Positions 12,440 through 24,800 of a DNA stretch of 64,000 bases are shown piece by piece. The stretch is from Neckera pumila. Lineage: Eukaryota; Streptophyta; Bryopsida; Hypnales; Neckeraceae. A program made the translations under genes and the position numbers. A model generated the notes under the pieces. It ran no database searches. It was not told the DNA's origin and saw nothing but the letters and a program-made list of their open reading frames with translations. The stretch is from NCBI GenBank assembly GCA_963969595.1, contig OZ018413.1, positions 13,443,711 through 13,507,710 of the forward strand, in the 5' to 3' direction. Position 1 is the first letter of the stretch. Each line of letters starts with the position of its first letter.

Positions 12440-13362
12440 CCCCTAAAGTTTTATGACTGTGTAATCTTAAAAAACGCCCCAAAACTGCCATTTCCAGTAC
12501 AACTACCAAATTTATGGAAAAGAACAATTTTTGATACATGTAGCCGTAGGATCTTGTAGTATGATATTTTGAAAACATGTGGTAAAAATTCAGAAAAAAT
12601 TCTACCCTGTGGATCAAAGGATATTAGCATTCAAAGTCTTGAAAACCATTTTTTCAACCCTGCGAAAAATCGGACAGCTGCACTTTGCAAGCTCACTTTT
12701 CAATGGAAAAATGCCAATAAATGTGGTGCTTCTTTGAATTCAGTTTCCTAAACAAGTTGTCTATATGCTTGAAAAATTTCACATCATTTGGAATTGTACA
12801 ACATATAGGAAAAAAATATTAAGTTGAAAAAAATAGAAAATGATTTAAAATACTTAAGTGTTAAAAATTTAATCATGGAATTTAAAAATGCCCATCCCAA
12901 CGGTTCTAATGTTGTAATAATCAATCTACATTCTAGGATTTTTTTTTCCCAAAAATATTGAAAATTGAGTTAAATAAACAACTTTAAAGTTTTTTTGAGA
13001 GTAGAGAATCCATAATTGCCCGCAATTCAAAAACCCTCATAACTTTTGACTCATTGATTGAAATGGAATGACTCAAAGCTTTTTAAGTATATATAAATGT
13101 AGAGAACCAATTTCAAAAAAAAAAATCTGGAAAAAATGATTTTTTCTTTTCTGCCCGAACTGCCCAGTTTCAAAAAAAAGTAATATATTAGGTCACAACT
13201 TTTGACTTGTATTTTGAAATGTCATGAAACTTGGTACACATGAAGATATTCCTTGCCCCCACCTTCTATTAGAATATCAGCCTAAAATATGGATATCTCT
13301 AGTTACACATACCTGCCCAAAATTTCTATACAGCCAAAAAACGCATGTTGGTACTTTAGGGG
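12440..13362. mobile_element. Family B TTAA element (piggyBac-like, non-autonomous), 0.92 kb
   Basis: Terminal inverted repeats CCCCTAAAGT... / ...ACTTTAGGGG with TTAA on both sides (12436-12439, 13363-13366). The interior is AT-rich and non-coding and shares blocks with the copies at 15675, 19149, 30828 and 41579. A TTAA target duplication plus CCC-starting ends is the signature of piggyBac elements. Confidence 0.75.
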
Positions 13363-13481
13363 TTAAGGAGGTCAAAGATCCTACAAACTTAGTTGGAAGT
13401 GTATTTGACTATTCTTCTGAAATATCCATCTATGTATAAATAAAAACAATCACATTTGGATTCCAGTCCAAATTTGCTCCG

Positions 13482-14555
13482 AGGTGAATGCAAGAAACAC
13501 CTATATTGTCTGGTTGCATTTCTTTTTGGAATCGCTAAAATTTTGCTATACCTTCTGATTTATGGGTTCAATGCAAGAACCAAAAAAATGAGTCCTAGAT
13601 GTCCTGATTGTAATTGTATACCTTTTTTTTTTAAAATTAAAAAAAAACAATTTATATTTAAAATTTAATTTTGTTAATATGTCACACTTTGATGTTTAGG
13701 GTTTTTTAGTACTACTGAGCAGTTTAAATTAATGATTTTTAGTTAAAATTCTATGGTATATTTTCCTAGTAGGTAGACATATTCCTACCAAAGATCATTT
13801 AAAAATATATTATTTTATATCCTCCACAGTTGTGCAAATAGGCGTCCCTTGTGTGCGCACTTCTAAACATTATAGATGGTTTTGACTTCATTCTTTTGGT
13901 CAAATTTCATCACCAAGAAGTCCTTCTAAATGGCCAATTTTTGGTTTTGTTCAAACTTGTTTTCCCTATTTTCTACAAATTAATATGTTCAAGGATGTAT
14001 TTCCCTCTTTGCTAGAATAGTCTGCAATATTGTCCCAAAAAATACATCCTTCAACTTATTAATTTGTAGAAAATAGGGAAAACAAAATGAAAGAAACAAG
14101 AATTGGTCATTTGCAAGGACTTCTTGGTGATGAGATTTGACCAAAAAAATGAGGTCAAAACCATCTATAATGTTTAGAAGTGCACGCACAAGGGAGGCCT
14201 ATTTGCACAACTGTGGAGGATAAAATAATGTGTTTTTAAATGATCTTTAGTAGAAATATATCTACCTACTAGGAAATACATCATTGAATTTTAACCAAAA
14301 ATCATTAATTTAAACCGCTCTATAGTACTAAAAATCCCTAAACGTCAAATTGTGACAAATTAACAAAATTGAATTTTAAATACAAATTGATCTTTTTTTA
14401 TTTAAAAAAAATAAGGGATACAATTAAAATCAGGACATCTGGAAGTCATTTTTTTGGTTGTCGCATCGAATCCATAAATCAAAAGTTATAGCAAAAGTTT
14501 TAGCGGTCCCAAAAAAAATGCAACCAAACAATACAGGTGTTTCTTGCATTCACCC
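13482..14555. mobile_element. Family C long fold-back element, about 1.07 kb
   Basis: Ends read AGGTGAATGCAAGAAACACC on the left and the complement of GGGTGAATGCAAGAAACACC on the right. Most of the interior is one long inverted repeat: the segment about 13670-14000 returns in reverse complement at about 14030-14360. Flanks (TCCG / TCTA) match only partly, so the target duplication is uncertain here. Non-coding. Confidence 0.75.
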
Positions 14556-14702
14556 TCTAATTAACCCCTGAGCGCCCCAACTCTCCAAATGTGGCCTCTC
14601 CAAATTGAATTGTCTGAAAAAGGGAACCAGATCCTGGCTGTATTGCCAAAATAATGATACAAGGGACACGTGCTATAGGCTTCTAATAATGTGGAGTAGA
14701 GA

Positions 14703-14972
14703 CACTATAAAAAACCCTCGTCTTAGGTGACAAACCCTAATTTTTTATGATGGATTTTAGATGATGTCAATGTTGACAATCCAAAATTTTTTTGTTAGTA
14801 AAAATGTACAACGTAACATCAGTATTGACAATCCAATGTTTTTATGTCAACATTGATGTTACATTGGACATTTTTGTTGACAGAAAAATTTTGGGTTGTC
14901 AACATTGACATCACCTAAAATCTGTCATAAAAAATTAGGGCTCGTCATCTAAAATGGGGGTTTCTTATAGTG
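14703..14972. mobile_element. Family A fold-back MITE (CACTA-like), 270 bp
   Basis: Ends CACTATAAAAAACCC and CACTATAAGAAACCC (reverse complement of the right end), with arms inverted along most of the length around repeated TCAACATTGAYATYAC-type blocks. Flanks AGA / GGA differ at one base of a 3-bp duplication. Confidence 0.7.
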
Positions 14973-15674
14973 GGAACAGCTTGTAGATGCATTCATGATC
15001 GAGGTGGGGACCATTGTTGTCCAAATTTGTATAGTGAAAAGTGCACTTTGGAGTACTTTGGGATCCAAGGAACGACCAAAATCGCCTGCTGAAGCCAGCT
15101 ACAGATTGTTGGGCAAAGTTTTTGTGCTCATTTGTGACCCGTACAGTCATTCCCACTTCTCACAATGCATGGGGGCGACCGGGGTAGGCATTACAAGAAT
15201 TCTGAACCTTGCAACAAGCTGCAAGTTTTTGATTTTCGGCCCCCCCGCAATGCAATTTTAGGGGAATTTTTTTTTTTTTTTTAAAATATTAAAAGAACAA
15301 AAAAATATTAAAAAGATAAAAATCTAACGTGGCACAGATGTAGCACCAATAGTGCCATGTCAGCACCCAACTTTTTTAAAATAAAAAATAATTTTTTATT
15401 TCTATTTATTTATCTAATTGCACCTTGGGGGTGCAAAACTCACGGGCCCTTCATGGGCTAAAACTTTTCCTAATGGGGAGGGTTTGGGTGGGGTTTGCTG
15501 GTCAGTCGCTCAGTCTGTTCCAAACCACCTTTGCATTCATGGCTATAGTGTTTGGTGAGGACAAGTCCCACCTCCTGCCCAAAATTCGGAGTGGAAGGGC
15601 ACTTCATTTGCCTTCAAGACCATCCCAAAGTGCAGGACCCCGCCTCAAAGTCTCCATTTTTCATTTTATTTTAA

Positions 15675-16591
15675 CCCCTAAAGGATCAAGGCTTGTTTTT
15701 GCAAAAAAATTCTCAAAACTGCCATTTCTAGAGCAAAGAGTAAAAAAATTTGGAAATTGATTTTTCTGCACATCCAACCGCAGGATCCTTTACTTAACTA
15801 GTATGACAATGTGTGGAAAAAATTTCAGAATTTTTGACTACAAAAATTGCAAGATATGTGCGTTTGAAGTGAAAAAAACAACATTTTCAGCACATTGCGG
15901 GACTAGATTTATTGACTTTGAACATTTTTAACTTAAATTTTTTGCACTACAAAGTTTGGAGCTTCAAGTCTTTATAGTGGAGAATTGAGTTGAAAATCTA
16001 GGAAAAAAAATGAAATTAAAAAAAAACTTAATTTTCATTCTTAAAAGAATTATTAAGTAGAAGATAGTACAAGAGAGAAGGAAAATCTAAAATATTAATA
16101 TCTTTTAGATGGAATTAAAATGCAGTAATCCCAATGGTGAGATCGTTCTAGCAAGAAAACTAAACCATGTGGAACTTTTTTTTTCACGAAATTGCAAGAA
16201 TTGCATTCCAAAATGAACCCTACAAGTTCTTTTTTTCATGAAGATGCTCTAATTGCCCGAAAAACAAGATTGTCCATAACTTTCTCATGAAAATTCCAAA
16301 TGGAATGAATCAAAGAATCCCAAATAGGCAAAAATATAATCTCTAAGGAAAGAAAAAAAACATTTAAAATTTTTGAAAACTTTTATTGCTGCCCCCTCTC
16401 TCCTGTTTTGAACCTACTTGGGCATAACTTTTGTTCCCGGGCACCGACTGAAAAAAAAATTATATTCCCACGAAGCCAATCAGTATCTCTATCTTCAAAA
16501 AGAATTTCAGAAAATCACAACAAAAATTGAGCCCGTAGGTACCTGCCCAAAATCCCATTTGTCCCCCAAATGGACAATGGTCCTTTAGGGG
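15675..16591. mobile_element. Family B TTAA element (piggyBac-like), 0.92 kb
   Basis: Left end CCCCTAAAGGATCAAGG, right end the complement of CCCCTAAAGGACCATTG, exact TTAA at 15671-15674 and 16592-16595. Interior homologous to the other 0.92-kb copies; no ORF of note. Confidence 0.8.
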
Positions 16592-18548
16592 TTAATCTTT
16601 GACCATTATAATCTTTTGCTTCCAACGATAAAAACTTTTGAGATTTTTTCTATTGGCGCGGACCCAAGTCTTCTACCATTTTCAATTGTGAATGTGCTTG
16701 GATGTCACTTTTCAATCATTTGTGCCCACTTTCATGGAACCGGATCCAATTGGGTCGAAACTATTGCAATTTGATGGGGCACTCAGGAATTAAGGTGGAC
16801 TCCTTTGAAACCACCACTTTTTGCTCTTGTGCATAGTTACAATTGTTAAATTGGTCCAAATGTCAATATTTTTTTGTTGGCAACTAAAAGGATATTCCAA
16901 CGCAACAAAGATTGTGGCATTTGGATATTGTATGCAAAAAATATAAAGATTCAAAGTTTTTTTGGTAGATGTTCTAAAATCATTTTTCCACATCGGTATA
17001 AATTGATAATGGAGAGGTACGTAGAGTTGATGATGTTAATTGTAGATAGAATGCAATTTTAGAAGGCCTACTAGAGCATTTTTTTTTTCTTAACTTTTTG
17101 AGGAAGTGTCAGAACAATAATCATTGAATGGTAAAGCATTGTATATCTATCATATTCATTCATCTTGTGAATCAAAAAACATTATTCAACTATATTCATG
17201 CATTTTTTCATTCAAATTTGGTGGCTTCATCCACATTGAATAGAAATAGAAAACTTTAGGCAAAAAAAGACTATTTTTCTTTGGCAAAAAGTAGACCATT
17301 TTTTTAAAATGGTACAGTCTAGCTCCAAATTTATTGTCCAATTTGCAAAAGTAAAAATAGACTATACGGATTTTAGGATATTTACAATCAAAGTTGAGTT
17401 TTTGACAAGACAATAAAAAATCTATTAGAAGAAAAATGACTCAGGAAAGGGGGGCATATCTTAAAGTTTTCACAAAAGAAAAGTTTATTTTTTGGATCAA
17501 ATGCAATTACAAATAGTTGAGAACAAGCAATGTGGAATGGACATAGAAGATTATATTCAAAATAGCTTGTAATCAATTCTAGTTCCCTATGAATATAAAA
17601 AAACCATTTCACCAATGACCTATTGTCCACTAAACTATTTACTCCAAACAACGAGCCATTGCCCAGTTGTAGCATCCATAGAATATTTTTACTTGTCATA
17701 CCTTCTCATTGGCTAAATCCTTCTCAAGGCAAATAATCCTTGAAGTTTTTGGATTTGGTAAATCACTCACGGCAAAAAATTAGACCAAATCAAGTGGTTT
17801 TGGGGGGCTATGGAAAGATAATTTAATGAACTACATAAACAAAGTTAGTTTCCCAAAAAAACTTTTTTTTGGTCAATAACTATTTTTGGATCTCCACTCT
17901 AGATAGCTAGACAAAAAAGGGCATTAATTTTCTAACAACAAGTAAATGGTCATGTGGACATTAAGGGATTTAATGTATCATTTTTCTCAATCAATGGTTT
18001 CAAATTACATAATTCTTAGACTGGTTAGAATTATTCTAAAATTTCCCATTGGAAGAATTCTAGGGCCTCTGAAGGGTTGCTCCAGAGTCACCATCCAGTT
18101 TATTAAATCGTAGGTAGGTTTCCTACAAAAATTGTCAGAAGTGCGTAGTCAGATGATGTGAATTTCGCTAAACTAGTCAGTAAGAGCAAGCCTATTGCCA
18201 ACTTCCACAATAAAAAAGTCAATACAAGTTGACCGTCGTTTGTTCTTGGTTCAATATTGGAAGAAACTCCAGATTTCAAAGTAGAAAATGGCCAATATTA
18301 AACAAGGTTTTTAATTGAAAATTAAAAATGAAATTATCCAAGCAAGCCAATTATCCAATCCAATCCTCTTAAATCAATTTAAGTGGCTTTTGAATTTGTG
18401 TATTTAGAGATGAAAATAGGAACCTCTTTATACAAGTGAGGTTGTAGTAGGGCAAGCAATGCATGTGGGATATGTAAAATAGGTTGAATAGGAGCTCCAC
18501 CGCTCATAGTTATGTGAGAAAAAGAAATTGTATTAAAAGCAGAACTTT

Positions 18549-18887
18549 GGGCCTCATTCAAGTATAGTATAAAACTATTTTGAAAAAAATTTGGACTAAT
18601 AAAAGCTGGATAAACAAGCTAAGTTTCATAACCAAAAATCTTTTTGTGATTTCAAGTCTCCAAATAAAAGTTATGGGCAAGGTTCAGATCGGATGTTTGA
18701 AGGAACATTTTTTGGACCTTTACTTTGACATTTTCAAACATCCTATCTAAATTTTGTCAATAACTTTTGATGGAAGACTTGAAATCACAAAAAGATTTTT
18801 TGTTTATGAAACTTCGCTTGTTTATTCAACTTTTATTAGTCCAAAGTTTTTTCAAAAAAGTTGTTTTATTATGCCTAAATGAAGCCC
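18549..18887. repeat. Internal fold-back of the D element
   Basis: Imperfect inverted repeat of 339 bp with ends GGGCCTCATTCAAGTATAGT / GGGCTTCATTTAGGCATAAT. A divergent homologue occupies 47863-48189 in the second copy of this repeat. Would form a long hairpin if transcribed. Confidence 0.65.
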
Positions 18888-19148
18888 AATATTCCATATG
18901 CATTGTTCAGTCTATCACTACCCCACTTCTATAAAGATCTTCTCCTCTCATCTTCAAACACTTCAGTTCTCCACAAAATAAGTCTTTTACATTGGCATAA
19001 AAAAAATTCTTGATGGTAAGTCACTCAACTATTTTTAGACACTTGCATTTTTTTCAACAATTTGAATTGAGAGAAAGATGCATCTAAATAGAAAGTGTTT
19101 AATAGTCAAGGTTATGGTGCTTTAATACATCTTAACCTTAATTATTAA

Positions 19149-20060
19149 CCCTAAAGTCCCAAGGCATTTTTTTGTCAAAAACGGCTTAGAATTGCTAGCT
19201 CTGTTGCGTTTATCTGAAAAAAAAAGAAAAGTTTTTTTTTTTAGGATCTAACTATAGGATCTTGTACTTCACTTATCTCAAATCATGTGGTAAAAATTCA
19301 TAAAGTTTGACCATACAAATTAGAAGATATTAGCATTCAAAGTTGGAAAAATTTGATTTTTTGAACATTGCATTGCAATTTGAGATGACTTTGACCGCCA
19401 TTTGTAAAAAGAAATTGGACTACAGACTTTGAATTTAATTTCTTTTATGTTGAATAATTGGGCTAAAAATCTCAAAATAAAAAATTCCAAAAAAGTACAA
19501 TTGATTTTCATTCTTTAAAAAATTGTTAAGTAGAAGTAGGTCCAAGTTTGAAAGAAAAACTAAATCGTCAATAGCTCTAAGATGGGATTAAAACACTATA
19601 ATCCCAATGGTGAGATTGTTTTAGCAAGAAAACTTAGCCTTGTCAAACAACTTTTTTTGAAAAATTGTGAAAATTGCATGCAAAATTGAATTCTATAAGA
19701 TATTTTTTCAAGAAAATGCTCTAATTGCCCAAAAAATAAGATTGTCTATAACTTTCACATAACAAATCCAAATGGAATGAATAAAAGCTTCCCATAAAGA
19801 TAAAAATACAATCTATGAAAAAAAAAATTTTAAAATTTTTTTGTGTTAGAAGATTTTTGCCCGCCGCACCCCCAAAAAGGACCTTTTGTACCATAACTTT
19901 TGCTCCTAGGCACCAATTGAAATAAAAAATATATTCCCATAAAACTAATGCGTTTTTCTATCTTCACAAAAAGTTTTGAAAAATAATGATGAATATTGAA
20001 GCTATAGTAGCCTGCCCGAAATCCATTTTGTCCTTCAAGGGGACAATGGAACTTTAGGGG
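19149..20060. mobile_element. Family B TTAA element (piggyBac-like), nested in D
   Basis: Left end CCCTAAAGTCCCAAGG (one C fewer than the consensus), right end the complement of CCCCTAAAGTTCCATTG, TTAA at 19145-19148 and 20061-20064. Interior homologous to 15675-16591 in the same order. Confidence 0.75.
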
Positions 20061-20228
20061 TTAAACACTTTTGACTTGGATTTTCAGCCACTAACAAGCA
20101 TCTGACATTGGGATTGAAGGTGAACGGGAATAGCGGAAAAAAATTAGTTAAGCCAAAAAAAACATTGCTTACGGGGTCCTGGGAGGGCTGTGGAGCGGCC
20201 CTCCACAGGCCCCAGATTTTCTCTAATG

Positions 20229-21825
20229 CATTGCGAGTTTCTTTAATATGTGACTTCAAACACTTGTGCAAAATGATCCACTTTGGATATGAAAACCACC
20301 ACTTTTGGCCATTCAGGCATTAAACATTTGTAGACATCTAGAGCAAATGTTCTTTTAAACACAATTGTGTTAGTTCAAGCCCAAATTTAACACAAAACCA
20401 TCATCTAAAATGGATTTTTCAGTGTACATTTCTACTAGTGAGAGGAGTTCAATCCATCAGTCTCCAACATCCTCCACAACAATCTCGGCGAAGTACCCCA
20501 AAGAATCTAGAAATCGGGAGCGGCTGATCCAAAATTGACTCATGCTTTACAACAATTTACAAGAAGCCCACAAAGATACAGCGCACCAGCTAGCCTACAC
20601 GACATTGAAAGGTCTCTCTAATTTCCACAGCCACAAAACAAGACTTGAGAAACCAGAGATCTAGGAAGTCCTATCGATATCAATCAAAGATGCCTCTGTT
20701 GATGCCTTCTGTGCATAGCCCAAGTTCCGTTACAAGCTAAGCTTAATTCAAAACTTGATTTCACGATAAGAAACATTCAGTCACCCTTGACAAGAGTACT
20801 ATCAAAAGAAAAGAAATCAATATCCTTCAGTCCGAGTTATGCTGTTGCGGAAGGTGTAAAAAAACAAGGATGAAAACTACTCAACAGGGACCAATGGTGT
20901 CCTGCACGCCACTTCCAAATTCTGCAAATTGCACACCTCGTTCTGGATTTCGGAGACCTGCTTATTCCAGATCAACAACGTCATCGTCAATTTAGTAACA
21001 TTAGAGCGATTCTGAGGGCCAAAATAGTACTGACATTCACCTGTAAAAAGCTCTAAACACAGGAAGTTTTCGTGGCATTAGCCGGGCCTAATCTTTCAAA
21101 GATTAGACCCCACTTTAGCCCCCTTCATATACAAAGTTGGAAAAATCTTGGATTTTCTTGTTAACAAAACATTAGCCCCCAAAAATGTTCACTTTGGCCG
21201 GGCTAATGGGTAAAGTGGGGTCTAATTTTTGAAAGATTAGACCCAGCTAATGACCCACACCAACGTTAGACCCTGGGGCTAACACCTCGAAAACTTCTTG
21301 TGAAAAATTCTAAAAACTAAGATTTATATGGATTTAGTTACGCTTCAGGTTGCGTGCCCAAAAAGTGTCAAAGTCATGAAATTCCACCAATGTAACAAAA
21401 CGGAAGTTCCAATAGACAACAAGCATGCTGCATGAAGAAGGTTATTAGGTTTCACAACAATGAAACTGCCAGGGTCTTTTGTCTCTCCTTACACTCAACC
21501 CTCCCTAATGACACTGCCTCAAAAACAAATGAGCTTTTCTCTATTGTGGAAGTTGTCCAATCAAATGTGCACACCATGACAGATTCTGAGGATATACGTA
21601 ACGGGCATGCACAATTAGAATATTATTTTGAGAGGGATAAGAGTACTTGTTGCATAGATCAAGCAGTCTTAATAGAATTTTGGCATCAGCAAATTGGAGA
21701 TAGTTGGAACATTATAATCCAGACTTCCTTGACTTCCTTCAGTTCTGACTTACCACTTGAGGAACAATTGGGTAACTGAATTCCTAGTATGTGTTTTCCC
21801 ACATTGTGAAAAGCTTGCATGGAGT
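20229..21825. other. Region downstream of MADS copy 2
   Basis: Contains the A element at 21058-21302 and a 115-codon open frame on the plus strand (21432-21779) with no recognisable domain. No other gene signal is visible. Confidence 0.4.
21058..21302. mobile_element. Family A fold-back MITE (CACTA-like), 245 bp
   Basis: Ends CACAGGAAGTTTTCGTGGCA and CACAAGAAGTTTTCGAGGTG (reverse complement of the right end), flanked by AAA on both sides. Inner arms repeat TAGACCCCACTTTA and TAATCTTTCAAAGATTAGA-type blocks in inverted order. The end sequence groups it with 1058-1213 and 25576-25732. Confidence 0.7.
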
Positions 21826-24800
21826 CTATCTCTGGCTTGGATAATGTGGATGCACCCATCTCATTGATGATTCACCTGCAGTTATACGTATGTTGAATTG
21901 TTAGAGACATCATTCTGCACTGGAATTTTATTAGAGACGGCAACATGAAACTAAGGTTTTGAAAGGGAATGTGAAAACTTTCACAATCTGAATTTTACGT
22001 AAAGAGTGTAGCCGTGTTAACTTTGATGAATAATAAGTTATGACACCTTCTGATCAGCCAAAGTAGATAATTTGAAATCAGAAGTATTCGAGTAAGGTTT
22101 CTGTAGAATTGAATTGTACCTTCAGCCTCAGTAGTTGGGCTTTGCTGAGACGTCCTTCTGCTGATGCTCGGCATGAACGAAGACTCGGGAAATAATCTGT
22201 TACAACACACCAGACAAACCACGTTAGTGCTGACTGGCGGAGGACCTGACTCATGAAGCACGATCCTTTAAGAGTTATCGTGGCCTTTGGAATCGTCATA
22301 GTGTGAAGATAACTTCAATCTTTCGAGATATTTCAACCTACAGTAAACTAAATTGGACAGCACTGATTCCTCTCCCACAGGATTTGCATGGAAAAATGTA
22401 GTCAACACAGGATTGCAACCCATAATCCTATTCATCACTCTAAGTTGTAAGTTCAGTTGATCAACCAAAACGTACAAATAGGGGTGTTCTTGATTGAGTA
22501 GAACGACTTGACATTATGTCAGATAATCCTCTCAAGTCTCCAGGCTCTCAAGCATTCTCAAGTCTGTCAGCAAATGTGAATTTCAGATAATCCTCTCAAG
22601 TTTCTCGGCTGTCGAGTATTCTCAAATCTATCAGTATATGTGAATTCCATAATATTGGTGGAATTCCACAACTTTCGCACTTTCCACGGCAAGTGACAAA
22701 CATAAATCTATATCCGTCCGAGTTTTAAGAGCTTTGTGCAGCTGAAATGTCACAATGTTTGGCTCCCAGAATCGCGCCAACATAACAAAAATCCACCATT
22801 ATTGCAATTTCAAAAAAACCAAGTGAGGTCAAGTTGGAATGAATTGATGGCGATTCCGGTGCTCACCCTAGATGTAACGAGGTTTGCGAGGTCTGGGGGT
22901 CTCGGAGATTGGACAGAGTGACAGCCTGCTGAGAGGCCCCTCCATAGGGCTCCGAGATTGGCACAGCCGTCGTTTGACCGGGACAACCCGAGGACGTCCC
23001 TGCAGCACGGGCTGTTGCCACTTCTGCAATTGCTTGTGCATCCACCAGCTGAAGAAACAACCACAAGCAGGCCACTTAATTAGTCTCAAATTAATTGTCA
23101 GACTTCAAATTTTAGGGTCATGTCCGTAGTGCATCCCAAGTACGCGGAACAGAAATTTGTTCAAGACTAATTTGATACAACATTTTACAATTTGATTTGA
23201 GCCAGGACACAAGTCAAGTAATCCTGCTAGTCAAGTACTCCGTGGAAATCCCCTGTTGAAACAGCATTCAGAGAACAACATGATGCCCATAGTGACTACT
23301 TCAATTCATCCAAGTAGAACCAGTTGATCTTGTTATTGACAAAGACAATATTGGTACCTTTTGACGCAAATCCTCATTTGAGGCCCGAAAGTCATTCTCC
23401 TGTAGAACATGGCAATGTAAATCTTAATACACCTTGAAGAGTCCTCTCTAATTGAACATTCTTAGTATATCTTGAAGCTGTGTACTCAAGCCAACTTTCA
23501 CATGTCAAGTCCTTTAATTTGTCCCGCATCCAAGACAGAATTCTTAAAAGAGGGTTTAGTATATCAATTCTACCAATCAACATAATCAAGGACAAATCGC
23601 CTTCAATTAAACACAGATAACACTGGAATGAGAGTGACTCTATCTTGGAGCTGAAAGCATTACTAGGCCAATCCCCCGCTCCCATCTAGAACCTGAGAAT
23701 TAAATTTTAAACAAGTCCGAGCATACCTTTCTCCGTAATTGTTCAATCTCTTCCAATAAAAGTTCGTTCTGAAACAATGGAAAGCCATGAGCAGGATCAG
23801 TACCGAAAAGAGAAAAGTTCACTCAACGAGCCATGGCCTGCTAGACGTAAGGTCCTGATGCAAATATTATATTTGAATGTAGTTCCAGTCAAAAATATGA
23901 ATCAGTTTGGTAGTAACTGTTTATCTACATTATAACTTTCTCTCCAGGCTTACAAAGTCCGCCACTCTTACGACTATGGGGTTACACTGATGAACTGAAA
24001 TTTGCAAGGCGAATTTTGATCTTAAGCTGCTCAGCGAAATGAAGTCCAAAGTAGTCTGAAGTGTCCTCACATGAGTTCAGGTCAAAGCCATTGGATCCAT
24101 CATCCCTGAGACCCTGACTGATGACCCTGCCAGTAATTTGGGCAGATTCCACAGAACTTCCACTGAATCTGCACAAATCACTGGCATGGGTCGACATCAG
24201 TCGTGGGTTTGGACACTGAACTCTGGCTACAAAGCCAATTTTATAATATTATTGGCGCAAATCAGAGCCAAAATTGTGATACTCAACTGCAAGAAGAACT
24301 GCTCAATTTTGTTAAATTAGCAGACTTTCAAGACTTTGGCATTTTTCAACTCAGGAGGCCTGAAACGTAAATGTAAATCAGTCCTAGTGTTTAGAGCTTT
24401 GTGCAAACGAATGTCACAAATTTTTGCGTCCAGAATGGCGTCAAGGTAAAGAAAAAGCTCTAATTAAATCTTTGGAAATTTGTTCAGATTTTAGGGTTTC
24501 AAGACGCCCACCATCAAAAGTGCCGAGTGGGAACATCTACCATTAAAAATGCCGATGGTAACAAAATTGGCATTCTATAATTTCGTCATGGAAGCTCTTA
24601 GTCTTTGAGAATATTCTCGGATTAGCTATCTACACGTTGTAGGACATATTCATGTGGAAAGCCTAACGAGAATGTAAAGTTGGTTAAATGCTGTGCTCCA
24701 AGGAGTCAAAACTGTGATGTTTAAGTGCCCAGAGCTCTACAAATTAAGGCGGACATGTATCGAAGGTCAAGGACAGTTGAAATGTGCCATTTATACCTTA

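Larger units (their letters stand above)
14565..16789. mobile_element. Possible larger TTAA element containing nested A and B elements
   Basis: TTAA at 14561-14564 is followed by CCCCTGAGCGCCCCA. TTAA at 16790-16793 is preceded by the complement of TTCCTGAGTGCCCCA, giving 12 of 15 matching end positions. Inside lie the A element 14703-14972 and the B element 15675-16591. No transposase frame is visible. The interpretation rests on the ends alone. Confidence 0.45.
18047..20228. mobile_element. Family D long element interrupted by a B element
   Basis: Left end CATTGGAAGAATTCTAGGGC; right end reads, in reverse complement, CATTAGAGAAAATCTGGGGC, with GGGCCT...GCTCC continuing on both sides. The interior up to about 19140 matches 47070-48465. 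It contains a 339-bp fold-back (18549-18887) and the nested B element 19149-20060. No target duplication is apparent and no coding region is seen. Confidence 0.6.

Noticed and set aside
20425..20445. CAGTG...ACTAGTG sequence that might be another family A terminus
   Set aside because: No partner terminus or matching flank could be found.
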